Assembly: GCF_003012795.1 (NCBI RefSeq)
Contig: NZ_PXYH01000001.1
Location: forward strand, 62,001-126,000
Direction of reading: 5' to 3'
Length of the DNA stretch: 64,000 bases
Source: Zobellella taiwanensis
GTDB lineage: Bacteria > Pseudomonadota > Gammaproteobacteria > Enterobacterales > Aeromonadaceae
Shown here: positions 16,703-25,521 of the stretch, in pieces
Layout of the letters: each line of letters opens with the position of its first letter
Numbering within the stretch: the stretch's first letter is position 1
Translations under genes and position numbers: made by a program
Notes under the pieces: generated by a model
What the model was told of the DNA's origin: nothing
Database searches by the model: none
Seen by the model: the letters and a program-made list of their open reading frames with translations, nothing else

Positions 16703-17218
16703 TTAAACTTGCTTGCTTTTTGGCATATATGGGATCAGCCCGGCTTTTACAGCCTCCTCCTGAAGCTCAACTGGTAAATCACGAACATCAACAATTAAAC
16801 CATTGACGCTAACCATCCATACCATTGGGCTGTCATCAATTCTACTTGTAAGCATCCATTCAACTGACCAATGTCCCATTTTAAGAGTTTCCCTGATCTG
16901 TTTTGATTTCCCCTGAACAGTACTTTCACCAACACCGAAATACCCCCATATATCTGACGGCTTACAATGTGGCTTCTGAGTTTTATCAAAAAGAAAATTG
17001 ACCATACCAAGAGCATGAATTACACCGGCAGCCCATACTTCATGTTTTCCCTTCAAAAGCGGTGATGGCCTTTTTCTACATAATGCAGAAATCGCTTTAT
17101 GGATCAGGAAAGTATATTCAGGATTCAAGTGTTTTTCAGAGAAGGCACCTGCTTTCTCTGAAATGCTTTCGAATACGGGCTTCATCGCCTCAGGGACTTT
17201 GTGTTTCGTTTTTTCCAT
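16703..17218 (-). CDS. DUF6398-like protein
   Basis: From ATG 17218 (MEKTKHKVPEAMKPVFESI) the product is 171 residues. The stretch ALCRKRPSPLLKGKHEVWAAGVIHALGMVNFLFD at about 45-78 and PSDIWGYFGVGESTVQGKSK resemble DUF6398 proteins, which have a helical domain and a helix-turn-helix-like segment. An ATG four codons upstream is possible. The gene is AT-rich, and its start lies about 50 bases from repeat copy B. Function is unknown. Confidence 0.7.
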   Translation of the reverse strand: MEKTKHKVPEAMKPVFESISEKAGAFSEKHLNPEYTFLIHKAISALCRKRPSPLLKGKHEVWAAGVIHALGMVNFLFDKTQKPHCKPSDIWGYFGVGESTVQGKSKQIRETLKMGHWSVEWMLTSRIDDSPMVWMVSVNGLIVDVRDLPVELQEEAVKAGLIPYMPKSKQV

Positions 17219-17267
17219 AATTCTCTGCACAAATTAAAGATCGAAATTGTGAGCCTAGTGCTTTGAT

Positions 17268-17364
17268 TTTACCGAAAACTCCCTAAAGATCACGTTTTTC
17301 TTGAAGGTATAAAAACAACCTCCTTGATAACCGCCGAATCCAGGAGTGAATGTTTTTGAGAGTT
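17268..17364 (+). repeat. copy B of the diverged direct repeat (attI-like candidate)
   Basis: Matches 12045-12141 in blocks: AAAAC...TCACGTTTTTCTTGAA, TTGATAACCGCC and ATGTTTTTGAGAGTT. It lies beside two AT-rich minus-strand genes just as copy A lies beside the cassette array. No integrase gene adjoins this copy. Confidence 0.7.
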
Positions 17365-17460
17365 AATATTGTTGTGTTCGCCCGAGCCGGCTATTTGGGG
17401 TCTGATATCCTGGTGGGCAGGCGGGCCGCCCGCACCCAGTATGAGCCCTGCCGGCAGGCG

Positions 17461-17498
17461 CCCATAAAAAAACCGCCTTGCAGCGGTTTTTTTATGGG
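17461..17498 (-). terminator. rho-independent terminator of rplY
   Basis: A perfect 16-base stem, CCCATAAAAAAACCGC with GCGGTTTTTTTATGGG, around the loop CTTGCA. It carries U-tracts on both strands and lies 10 bases after the rplY stop. Confidence 0.92.
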
Positions 17499-17508
17499 CT
17501 TGTTGCGA

Positions 17509-17796
17509 TTAAACGCGAACAAAGTCCAGGTGAGCCAGCTTGGGCTTGAAGGGGTGACGCTGAACGTCTTGCAGCTTCACTTTCACTTCCTGGCCGTTGA
17601 TCACCAGGGTCAGCACGTCGCTGTAGAAAGCGTCGTTTTGCTGGGCGATGATGGCTTTTTTGTGGTCCAGGGCGATGGCTACCGGCTCCTGGCTGCCGCC
17701 GTAAACGATGGCGGGCACTTTGTCTTCATGACGCAGGCGGCGGCTCGCACCTTTCCCCAGGTCTGAACGGACTTCGGCTTCAAATACGAATGACAT
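17509..17796 (-). CDS. rplY: 50S ribosomal protein L25
   Basis: Binds 5S rRNA in the large ribosomal subunit. From ATG 17796 ([22 protein letters not shown]) the product is 95 residues, the short single-domain form found in enterobacteria. [19 protein letters not shown] and [15 protein letters not shown] are characteristic. A longer frame begins at 17871, but AGAGAG just before 17796 and the family N-terminus fix the start. It ends in a strong terminator. Confidence 0.95.
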   Translation of the reverse strand: MSFVFEAEVRSDLGKGASRRLRHEDKVPAIVYGGSQEPVAIALDHKKAIIAQQNDAFYSDVLTLVINGQEVKVKLQDVQRHPFKPKLAHLDFVRV

Positions 17797-17932
17797 AATT
17801 TTCTCTCTTGAGGTTAATGGCGAAAGCTGCGACCGGCCTTCGCCTTGTAAAAAGCGCGCGGATGGTAACACGCGCCGGAGGTGGGGGCAAGGAAAGCGGG
17901 GATGATTCAGAAGCCTGGGGTAACCTGTTTAA

Positions 17933-17979
17933 CGGGCCCCGCTGCGCGGGGCCATGCAGGCGGGCCGCCTGCGCTCCAG
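17933..17979 (+). repeat. bipartite REP-like palindrome (first copy)
   Basis: Two hairpins in a row: GGCCCCGC-TGC-GCGGGGCC (17935-17953) and GCAGGCG-GGC-CGCCTGC (17956-17972), followed by GCTCCAG. The element abuts the hrpA stop codon. The same layout recurs at 27628-27669. Confidence 0.8.
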
Positions 17980-20900
17980 TCACAACCCTTCTATCTGTTG
18001 CAGTACCCGCTTGTCCGATACCGGATAGGGCGTGCCCAGGGTCTGGGCGAAGTAGGACACCCGCAGCTCTTCTATCATCCAGCGTATTTCCTTCACCTCG
18101 GGGGCCAGGGGCTTGCCCCTGGGCTGCTTGTTCAGCAGCGCCTGGTAGGCGGTTTGCACATTCTGGATCTTCAGCAGGTGGGCCCGGTCCCGGTGCGGGT
18201 CTATAGCCAGCTTGTCCAGACGCCGGCTCAGGGCCTCCAGGTAGCGGCTCAGATCTTTCAGCCGCTCGGCGCCGGTGTCGGTGACAAAGCCGCGGAAGAT
18301 CAGGCCGTCGAGCTGGGCCTGGATGTCCGACATCGCCATGGCCATGGCGAGATCGATCTTGCCCTTCAGCCGCTTCTTGATGGCCTGGGCCCGGCTCAGC
18401 ACCTCTTCCACCTGCAGGGCGATGGCCGCCACCGTGGGGTTGAGCTCGCCGGCCACCTTGTCCTTGAGCGCGGCGAACTCCTCCGGCGTCCAGGCCGGGG
18501 CCCCGTACTGGCGCATCAGCTGGTGGATGCCGGCGCGGATGCAGTCGTCCACCAGATCCAGCACCTTGCCGTAGGGGTTGAAATACAGGCCGAGCTTGGC
18601 CTTGTTGGGCAGCTTGTCCTGCAGGTACTTGATGGGCGACGGCAGTTGCAGCTGCAGCAGCTTGCACTGGCCGTCCCACATGGTGCGGGCCTGGCTGGTT
18701 TCATCCTCGCACAGCTGCAGCGCCACGCTGTCGCCCTGATCACTCAGCGCCGGATAGGCCTTCACCTCAAAGCCAGCGCGTTTGGCGGCAAAGGTCTGCG
18801 GAATGGCCCGGGCCGGAAAGGCGGTCAGCCCCTCCTGCTCGAAGCGGTCGTCGTCCACCGCCTGGGTCAGGGCGGTCTGCACCTGGCCCTGCAGGGCGAG
18901 CTTTATCCGCTCCAGATCCCGGCCGGCGGCCAATTCCTTGCCGTCCGCGTCCAGCACCGCAAAGCGCATGATAAGGTGGGGCGGCAGCGCGCTCCAGTCC
19001 CAGTCCTCGCGCGGCACCGTCACCCCGGTCATGCGGCGCAGGTGTTTTTCCATCTGGTCGAGCAGCCGGCCCTCGAAGGGAGTCATGGCCGCCAGCAGCG
19101 CCTCGGCGAAGTTGGGCGCCGGCACAAAGTGCTTGCGCATTGGCTTGGGCAGGGACTTGATAAGCCCTACCAGCAGCTCCCGGCGCAGGCCCGGCACCTG
19201 CCACTCGAAGGGCTCGGCCGCCACCTGGTTGAGCAGCGGCAGCGGAATGCGCACCGTCACCCCGTCTTCGTCCTTGCCCGGCTCGAACTGGTACTCCAGG
19301 GCCAGGTTCAGGCCGTCGTGCTGCCAGGCGTCCGGGTAATCGCGGGTGGTGACCGCCCCTGCCCGCTCGTTCAGCAGCATCTCTTCGGTAAAGTGCAGCC
19401 GCTCGGGGTTGTCCTTGCGCGCCTGCTGCCACCACTTGTCGAAGTGGCGGATGGAGACGATGTCCGCCGGCAGCCGCTCGTCGTAAAAGCGGAACAGGGT
19501 CTCGTCGTCGATCACCAGGTCCCGGCGGCGGGACTTGTGCTCCAGGGTCTCGGCCTGCTCCAGCAGGGCCCGGTTGTGGTGGAAGAACTCATGGCGGGTG
19601 GCCAGTTCCCCCTCCACTAGCGCCTGGCGGATAAAGAGCTCGCGGCACAGTTTGGGGTCCACATGGGAATAGTTCACCCGCCGGCGCACCACCACCGGCA
19701 GGCCGAACAGGCTCTGGCTCACATAGCCCATCACCGCGCCCTGTTTCTTGGACCAGTGCGGCTCGCTGTAGCTGGACTTGAGCAAATGGGCGCCGGCCTC
19801 CTCCAGCCACTGCTGATCGATGCGGGCGGCGATGCGGCCGTAGAGGCGCTGGGTTTCGGTCAGTTCGGCCACCATCAGCCAGCGCGGCGGCTTCTTGGCC
19901 AATGCCGAGCCGGGCACCAGCACAAAGCGGGCGTTGCGCGCGCCCAGGATTTCCTTCTTGTCGCCGTCGCGCATGCCCACCTGGCTCAGCATGCCGGTGA
20001 GCAGCGCCCGGTGCAGGCTGTTGTAGTCGGCGGGCTCGCTGTTCAGCGCAAAGCCCAGCTCGCGCACCACCAGCCGCAGCTGGCTGTAGATGTCCTGCCA
20101 CTCGCGCACCCGCAGGTAGTTCAAGAATTCCTTGATGCACTGTTTGCGGAACTGGTTGCCGCTCAGCAGTTTCTGCTGCTCCCTGAGGTAGTTCCACAGG
20201 TTCAGGTAGGCGACAAAGTCGGAATCGCCGTCGGCGAAGCGGCGGTGCATTTCGGCGGCGGCCTGCTGCTTGTCGAGCGGGCGCTCGCGCGGGTCCTGGA
20301 TGCTGAGCGCGGCGGTGATCACCATTACCTCGGTCACGCAGCCGTAATCGCGGGCCGCCAGCACCATGCGGCCCAGGCGCGGGTCCACCGGCAGCCGGGC
20401 CAGATCCTGGCCCAGTGGGGTGAGCTTGAGGTCGCCCTGCTCGCCGGTGACCGCGCCCAGCTCTTCCAGCAGCCGGATGCCGTCGGAGATGTGCTTCTTG
20501 TCCGGCGCCTCCACAAAGGGGAAGGCGGAAATATCGCCCAGCCCCAGGGAAAGCATCTGCAAAATCACCGAGGCCAGGTTGGTGCGCAGGATCTCCGGGT
20601 CGGTAAACTCGGGCCGGTTTAAAAAGTCGTCCTCGCCGTAGAGGCGGATGCAGATGCCCGCCTCCACCCGGCCGCAGCGGCCCATGCGCTGGTTGGCGCT
20701 GGCCTGGGACACGGGCTCGATGGGCAGGCGCTGCACCTTGGTGCGGTGGGAATAGCGGCTGATGCGCGCCGTGCCCGGATCGATCACGTAGCGGATGCCG
20801 GGTACGGTGAGCGAGGTTTCCGCCACGTTGGTGGCGAGCACGATGCGCCGGCCCGTGTGGGATTCGAAAATACGGTTCTGCTCGGCGTTGGACAGGCGTG

Positions 20901-21978
20901 AGTAGAGCGGCACGATTTCGGTGTGGCGCAGCTCGAGCTTGTTCAGGGCGTCGGCGGTATCGCGAATTTCCCGCTCGCCGTTCATAAAGATGAGGATGTC
21001 GCCAGGGCCTTCGCGGGTCAGCTCGGTCACCGCATCGAAAATGCCCTGCAGCTGGTCGCGCTCGCTGTCGTCTTCCACCAGCGGGCGGTAGCGCAGCTCC
21101 ACCGGGTAGGTGCGGCCGGACACCGAAATGATGGGCGCGCCCTCGAAGTGGTTGGAAAACCGCTCCGGATCTATGGTGGCCGAGGTGATGATCAGCTTGA
21201 GATCAGGTCTTTTGGGCAGCAGCTGCTTCAGGTAGCCCAGGATAAAGTCGATGTTGAGGCTGCGCTCGTGGGCCTCGTCGATGATGATGGTGTCGTACTG
21301 GCGAAGCCAACGGTCCTGCTGGATCTCGGCCAGCAGGATGCCGTCGGTCATCAGTTTTACCTGGGTCTCATTGCTCACCTGGTCGTTGAAGCGCACCTTG
21401 TAGCCGACCCGCTCGCCCAGCTCGCAGCCCAGCTCCTGGGCCAGGCGGCTCGCCACGCTGCGGGCCGCCAGCCGCCGGGGCTGGGTGTGGCCTATGGTGC
21501 CCTCGATGCCAAGGCCGAGCTCCAGGCACATCTTGGGGATCTGGGTGGTTTTGCCCGAGCCGGTTTCGCCGGCGATGATCACCACCTGGTGATCGCGAAT
21601 GGCGGCCTTGATGGTATCGCGCTTGTCGCTTACCGGCAGTTGCGGCGGATACGGGATGGGGCTTTGCAGCAACTGTTGCCTGCGGGCCCGCTCGGCCATG
21701 GAGGTGGCCATCTCCAGGGCGATGCCCTCCAGTATTTTCTGTCGTTTGGCCTCGGGCAGCTTTTCCAGCCCCTGCAAGCGGCGGCGCAAGCGCCCCCGCT
21801 GTGCGCCCCGGCATTCCTTCAACCTTGCCTGCAACTGTTCAACCGACTGCGCCAAACCCAACCCCAATGTGCTGCTGTTAAAACTGGCGCGCAGTCTAGC
21901 AGAAAGCGGGGCGGGAATGGAGCCAGGCCTTGCCCCGGCGAAGGCCCCGTTGCACAAGCCTATATACAGGGAGATCAT
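17980..21978 (-). CDS. hrpA: ATP-dependent RNA helicase HrpA
   Basis: DEAH-box RNA helicase, implicated in E. coli in rescuing stalled ribosomes. The frame is 1,332 codons; E. coli HrpA is about 1,300. Motif I GETGSGKTTQIPK is at about 137-149, DEAH in IIIDEAHERSLNIDFILGYL, SAT in TSATIDPERF, and VAETSLTVPG and QRMGRCGR in the second RecA domain. The HrpA-specific C-terminal domain is present to the end. The first 35-40 residues do not look native. A TTG start near 21860-21870 (before AQSVEQLQARL) is likely, but no clear SD decides it. Confidence 0.95.
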   Translation of the reverse strand: MISLYIGLCNGAFAGARPGSIPAPLSARLRASFNSSTLGLGLAQSVEQLQARLKECRGAQRGRLRRRLQGLEKLPEAKRQKILEGIALEMATSMAERARRQQLLQSPIPYPPQLPVSDKRDTIKAAIRDHQVVIIAGETGSGKTTQIPKMCLELGLGIEGTIGHTQPRRLAARSVASRLAQELGCELGERVGYKVRFNDQVSNETQVKLMTDGILLAEIQQDRWLRQYDTIIIDEAHERSLNIDFILGYLKQLLPKRPDLKLIITSATIDPERFSNHFEGAPIISVSGRTYPVELRYRPLVEDDSERDQLQGIFDAVTELTREGPGDILIFMNGEREIRDTADALNKLELRHTEIVPLYSRLSNAEQNRIFESHTGRRIVLATNVAETSLTVPGIRYVIDPGTARISRYSHRTKVQRLPIEPVSQASANQRMGRCGRVEAGICIRLYGEDDFLNRPEFTDPEILRTNLASVILQMLSLGLGDISAFPFVEAPDKKHISDGIRLLEELGAVTGEQGDLKLTPLGQDLARLPVDPRLGRMVLAARDYGCVTEVMVITAALSIQDPRERPLDKQQAAAEMHRRFADGDSDFVAYLNLWNYLREQQKLLSGNQFRKQCIKEFLNYLRVREWQDIYSQLRLVVRELGFALNSEPADYNSLHRALLTGMLSQVGMRDGDKKEILGARNARFVLVPGSALAKKPPRWLMVAELTETQRLYGRIAARIDQQWLEEAGAHLLKSSYSEPHWSKKQGAVMGYVSQSLFGLPVVVRRRVNYSHVDPKLCRELFIRQALVEGELATRHEFFHHNRALLEQAETLEHKSRRRDLVIDDETLFRFYDERLPADIVSIRHFDKWWQQARKDNPERLHFTEEMLLNERAGAVTTRDYPDAWQHDGLNLALEYQFEPGKDEDGVTVRIPLPLLNQVAAEPFEWQVPGLRRELLVGLIKSLPKPMRKHFVPAPNFAEALLAAMTPFEGRLLDQMEKHLRRMTGVTVPREDWDWSALPPHLIMRFAVLDADGKELAAGRDLERIKLALQGQVQTALTQAVDDDRFEQEGLTAFPARAIPQTFAAKRAGFEVKAYPALSDQGDSVALQLCEDETSQARTMWDGQCKLLQLQLPSPIKYLQDKLPNKAKLGLYFNPYGKVLDLVDDCIRAGIHQLMRQYGAPAWTPEEFAALKDKVAGELNPTVAAIALQVEEVLSRAQAIKKRLKGKIDLAMAMAMSDIQAQLDGLIFRGFVTDTGAERLKDLSRYLEALSRRLDKLAIDPHRDRAHLLKIQNVQTAYQALLNKQPRGKPLAPEVKEIRWMIEELRVSYFAQTLGTPYPVSDKRVLQQIEGL

Positions 21979-22180
21979 TCCACCGGTCTATACCGGGGAG
22001 CCGTCAGGAGCCAAGCATTAACGGTTAATCAATTGATTAATAAAGAAAATTAAAATACAAAATCACAATTCATCATGCCGCAAGAGCGACCAAAAGCGGA
22101 ACCGAAGAGTTATAAACTGACAAAAACAGACGTTACAGTCAGCTTCTACCCAAAACACGCAAAAAACTTCAAAATAGCGA
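21979..22180. other. AT-rich intergenic stretch upstream of hrpA
   Basis: Contains the presumed hrpA promoter region on the minus strand. A 51-codon open frame (22075-22230) lacks an SD and overlaps the promoter of the next unit. I see nothing else in it. Confidence 0.4.
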
Positions 22181-22209
22181 TTGAAAAGCAAACCGCATAC
22201 TCGTATATT
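22181..22209 (+). promoter_or_regulatory. strong sigma-70-like promoter of a 27-codon gene
   Basis: TTGAAA at 22181-22186 and TATATT at 22204-22209 are separated by exactly 17 bases. The expected transcription start is near 22216, about 27 bases before the small gene's ATG. Confidence 0.75.
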
Positions 22210-22242
22210 GTGTTCACAGCACACTGTTAAGGAAGGTAAACA

Positions 22243-22326
22243 ATGAAAGAGTTAGTCATAACCGTCATTTTTACAGTCTGCGCGGCTCTGGTCGCCGTTT
22301 CTGCACCTTCCTTGGCACAATTCTAA
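22243..22326 (+). CDS. small 27-residue hydrophobic protein
   Basis: The reading MKELVITVIFTVCAALVAVS (first 20 residues) followed by APSLAQF and stop resembles a signal peptide or single membrane helix with an AxA-like end. AGGAAGG lies six bases before the ATG. The unit has its own promoter at 22181-22209 and a terminator at 22387-22416, so it looks like a complete transcript of about 200 bases. It may be a membrane microprotein or the leader ORF of a small RNA. No homologue is recognised. Confidence 0.6.
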   Translation: MKELVITVIFTVCAALVAVSAPSLAQF

Positions 22327-22386
22327 ACTGAGCCCGGGAAGACAGGACTGTAAACCACTAAGAAATAACAATATTTCCTGTGAAAA

Positions 22387-22416
22387 GAAAAAGGCGCCTT
22401 GCGGCGCCTTTTTTAA
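22387..22416 (+). terminator. rho-independent terminator of the small ORF (bidirectional)
   Basis: AAGGCGCC-TTGC-GGCGCCTT followed by TTTT; the A-tract on the other side makes it usable by the convergent SlyB-like gene too. Confidence 0.92.
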
Positions 22417-22431
22417 TTTTCATCCTTTGGC

Positions 22432-22905
22432 TCAGTAGGGCGCAACGCTCATGTTGCTGCCGGAGCCGACCAGCCTGACCCGCTGGCCCGATTGCCAGGT
22501 GCGATCGGCTTTTTGTACCACCACCAGGTTCTCGCCCATGTCGGTGCGGATTTCCAGCTCCACCGCCGCGACCTGGTTGAGCTTGTCCTCGGCCCGGGAG
22601 CCCACCATGGCACCGGCAATGGCGCCCGCCGCCGTGGCCAGGGAGCGGCCGGTGCCGCCTCCTATGGTGCTGCCGGCAATGCCGCCGAGCACACCACCGC
22701 CAACGGTGCCGATCAGGTTGGGGTTTTCATCCCCGGCCTGGATGGTCACCGGGCGTACCGACACCACGGTGCCGTAGGTCACGCTCTGGGATTGCTTGGC
22801 GGCGCTGCCGCTGTAGACGTCGCCGGAATACAGGTCGGTATTGGCACAGCCGGCCAGGCCCAGGACGCCCACCAGGGTCAGTGCGGAAAGAGATGTCAGC
22901 TTCAT
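22432..22905 (-). CDS. slyB: SlyB-like outer-membrane lipoprotein (glycine zipper)
   Basis: A 157-residue lipoprotein. The signal ends in GLAGC with Cys at 20. VTYGTVVSVRPVTIQAG at about 43-59 and a Gly-rich zipper (GTVGGGVLGGIAGSTIGGG, about 67-85) are typical of SlyB/Pcp proteins, followed by a small beta domain. SlyB forms stress-related complexes around outer-membrane proteins in E. coli. The start at 22905 has AGGGGG upstream; the longer frame to 23139 is not credible. Confidence 0.87.
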   Translation of the reverse strand: MKLTSLSALTLVGVLGLAGCANTDLYSGDVYSGSAAKQSQSVTYGTVVSVRPVTIQAGDENPNLIGTVGGGVLGGIAGSTIGGGTGRSLATAAGAIAGAMVGSRAEDKLNQVAAVELEIRTDMGENLVVVQKADRTWQSGQRVRLVGSGSNMSVAPY

Positions 22906-23032
22906 GGGTTCCCCCTGTTGAAAAATACAAAACAATGGAAGGGCCGGCGGCGATGCCGGCGTGGTCGGGATCCGGGTTGTCCAGAGTATAGACCAGGCCC
23001 GGGGGCAAAGGGTTTCACTTGCTGCCGGCCAC

Positions 23033-23449
23033 TCAGGAGCCGAACAGGATCTGCCACCAGCTGGTGCGCCGCTCCCGGTGATATTGCTTGCGCAACTCAT
23101 CCACCTGCCGCAGGTGACGGCGGGCCAGTTCGTCGTCATTGGCCATGGCCGCCGCCTCGGCCTGGCTGATCAGGGTTTGCACCTCGTCCAGGCCCTGGCG
23201 GAACCGCTCGGCCTTGTCGGCGGCAAACCCGGCCCGGCGGGCGGTGGCGGTCAGCTCCGCCAGCTCGCCCAGATGACGCAGCATGGTGTCGCTGTCCTCG
23301 GCCCGGTAGGCCTGCTTGTAGGCCAGGGCCATGTTTTTCATGGTCAGTTCCAGGTCGACCGAGCCACTGGCCTGGGTCACCGGCGCGGCGGCGGCCAGCA
23401 GGGCGCCCGCCAGCAGCCAGGAAGGAGAAAAGGAAGGAAGATAACGCAT
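23033..23449 (-). CDS. cytochrome b562-like periplasmic protein
   Basis: A 138-residue protein with a signal peptide ending near QASG. The mature four-helix region begins LELTMKNMALAYKQAYRAED and ends ELRKQYHRERR. In cytochrome b562 the haem is held by a Met in helix 1 and a His in the last helix; M37 and the His of KQYHRE are in matching places. It could act in periplasmic electron transfer. A C-terminal SWWQILFG tail is extra. Haem binding is inference from these two residues. Confidence 0.72.
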   Translation of the reverse strand: MRYLPSFSPSWLLAGALLAAAAPVTQASGSVDLELTMKNMALAYKQAYRAEDSDTMLRHLGELAELTATARRAGFAADKAERFRQGLDEVQTLISQAEAAAMANDDELARRHLRQVDELRKQYHRERRTSWWQILFGS

Positions 23450-23529
23450 CGGCTTGCCTGTATCGCAAAAACAGGCAGCCACTATACCCCATCCGGCCGC
23501 CGGGATGAACGCCGGGGCCACGGACTGGG

Positions 23530-24666
23530 TCAGGCCGCGTCGCCCAGGGGTTTGTCGAGCACCAGCCGCACCAGCAGCAGCCACAGGGCCCAGCCGGCCA
23601 CCAGCAGGATAATGAACAGGAACAGACCGGCCTGGAATCGTTCCAGCATCATGCCCGCTATCATGGGCCCGGTGAGCGAGCCGATGCTGTAGGCGAACAT
23701 CAGCTTCTGGGTCATCTTCACCAGGGCCCGGCCGTGCATTTTGCCGCAGGCGTAGGACATGGTGGTGGGATAGAGGGTGAAGGCCCCGGCGCCGAGCAGG
23801 GCAAAGGCCATCAGCAGGGCGCCGTTGCCGGCGAATTCCCACAACAGCAGGCAGCCGGCGCCGACCATCAGGGTCTGCACCGCCATCATGGCGCGCTTGC
23901 CCAGCCGGTCGGCCAGGCTGCCGTTGGGCAGCTGGAAAGCCATGCCGCAGAGGATAAGCCAGGCCATGTACAACCCCACTTCCTCTCCCCGGGCCAGCTG
24001 CTGCAGCTGTACCGGCATCAGCGCGTAAAGGGCGCCCAGCAGCATGCCCGCCACCAGGCAGCCGGCCAGGCCCAGGGCGCGATCGGCCCGGGGCGGCTTG
24101 CCGCTGTTGGCATTGGCGCCGGCTTCGGCGCTCAGATCGGGCTTTTTGGCCCACAGCAGCGGCAGCATCGCCAGGGCGCACAGGCCGGTGGCCAGCCAGA
24201 AGGCGGCGGGATGGGCGGCCGGGATCCAGTCGATAAACAGCTGGCTGATGCCGTAGCTGAAGTAATAGATGAGCATGTAGCGGGCCATGGCGCTGGAGCG
24301 CCGGTGCAGCGGCGCCACCCCCAGCACCCAGCTTTCCACCGCCACAAAGCTGACCGCCGCCGCCGCGCCGGCCAACATCCGCAGGGCCAGCCACAGGGGC
24401 AGCAGGCTGGTCCAGGTGAGCGCCACCGCCGCCAAAGACAGGGTCAGGCTGCACAGCACCAGGGCATTGACATGGCCAAGCCGCTGGATCAGTTTGTCGG
24501 CAAAAAAGCTGGCGCCCAGCATACCCAGATAGAAGGCCGAGCCCACCAGGCCAATCTGGGCCGCGGCCGCCCCCTGGCCATTGAGGTACACGGCTACCAG
24601 GGTGACCAGGAAGGCATTGCCCAGGGTCAGCAGGATCAGGTGAGTATAAAGGGGAAACAAGTGCAT
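23530..24666 (-). CDS. MFS transporter, YcaD-like
   Basis: A 378-residue protein with about 12 membrane helices. From ATG 24666 (MHLFPLYTHLILLTLGNAFL), with GGAGG just upstream, it matches the YcaD branch of the major facilitator superfamily. GSAFYLGMLGASFFADKLIQRLG is the loop 2-3 motif, and VAVESWVLGVAP and GAGAFTLYPTTMSYAC are also characteristic. The substrate is unknown. The frame extends nine codons further upstream, but the SD supports 24666. Confidence 0.85.
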   Translation of the reverse strand: MHLFPLYTHLILLTLGNAFLVTLVAVYLNGQGAAAAQIGLVGSAFYLGMLGASFFADKLIQRLGHVNALVLCSLTLSLAAVALTWTSLLPLWLALRMLAGAAAAVSFVAVESWVLGVAPLHRRSSAMARYMLIYYFSYGISQLFIDWIPAAHPAAFWLATGLCALAMLPLLWAKKPDLSAEAGANANSGKPPRADRALGLAGCLVAGMLLGALYALMPVQLQQLARGEEVGLYMAWLILCGMAFQLPNGSLADRLGKRAMMAVQTLMVGAGCLLLWEFAGNGALLMAFALLGAGAFTLYPTTMSYACGKMHGRALVKMTQKLMFAYSIGSLTGPMIAGMMLERFQAGLFLFIILLVAGWALWLLLVRLVLDKPLGDAA

Positions 24667-24758
24667 GGCGCCTCCGGATTTCGAGGCGCGCATTCTAGGG
24701 GGCGCAAAATGGCAAGTACAACGAGAAAAATTTGTGAGTTATCGCAAATTTTTGATGT

Positions 24759-25487
24759 TTAACTAATGTTACCGGCCATATGCCAGATCATACCCTGTCC
24801 CAGGGTCAGGGCGCCCAACATTAACAGGGCTGCAACCGCAATCACCGGTGGTTTGGTCTGCTCCTTGCGCAACAACGGCAGCCACCACACCAGGGCGCCG
24901 GCCAGCACCGCCACGCTCACCTGCACAAAGGGCAGGACAAGGGGTTGCAACTGGGTCTCGTCCACGCCCAGGGCCCGCACCAGCAGCGCCAGCAGCCAGA
25001 GCACGCCGAACAGGGTGCCGGACAGGGGCAGCAGCAGGTTGAAGGCCTGCAGGCGATGGCGGGCACGCACCATGATCAGGTGGGCGAACACGCAACCGCC
25101 GCAGCCTGCCGCCAGCAGCGCCCAGCCGGGACCGGTGAGCCCGCCCAGCCAAAGTCCGTACAGCAGCGCCAGGCCCAGGGCCGGATAGTGCCAGCTCAGG
25201 CCCAGGCTGCGCTTGCCCTGCAGCCGGGCCTGAAACAGCACCGCCCCCAGCCCCGCCACCAGGGCCAGGCCGCCCAGCCATAGCAGCGGCCGGGGCGCGC
25301 CCGCTTCCACTCCCAGCATCAGCGCCAGGCCGAATACCGCCCAGGTGGACATCAGGCCGTCGCTGATCCGCCGCCGCTGGCCTGGGCAGAGATCGCCGTT
25401 GCGCAACACCCAGATCAGCAGGGCCAGGGCCGCCACGGCGGTCAGCGCCAGGGGCGCGTACAGCCGCGCCGGCAACAATTCGGTCAT
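24759..25487 (-). CDS. DmsC-like membrane protein
   Basis: A 242-residue protein with eight predicted membrane helices. Local resemblance to the DmsC family of quinol-oxidising membrane anchors (QARLQGKRSLGLSWHYPALG, GCGGCVFAHLIMVRARHRLQAFNLLL) is suggestive. No dmsA or dmsB gene adjoins it, so an anchor role is doubtful. The ATG at 25487 has GGAG nine bases upstream. Confidence 0.5.
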   Translation of the reverse strand: MTELLPARLYAPLALTAVAALALLIWVLRNGDLCPGQRRRISDGLMSTWAVFGLALMLGVEAGAPRPLLWLGGLALVAGLGAVLFQARLQGKRSLGLSWHYPALGLALLYGLWLGGLTGPGWALLAAGCGGCVFAHLIMVRARHRLQAFNLLLPLSGTLFGVLWLLALLVRALGVDETQLQPLVLPFVQVSVAVLAGALVWWLPLLRKEQTKPPVIAVAALLMLGALTLGQGMIWHMAGNIS

Positions 25488-25521
25488 TTTAATGGTCTCC
25501 GTCTGTGATCCGGCGGGCATT

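Noticed and set aside
12127..17400. Shared ATGTTTTTGAGAGTT (peptide MFLRV) at both repeat copies as a small conserved gene
   Set aside because: The frames diverge at once after MFLRV and no SD is present; it is better explained as part of a DNA repeat.
22075..22230. 51-codon plus-strand frame (MPQERPKAEPKSYKL...)
   Set aside because: No SD, and the strong promoter of the next unit lies inside it.
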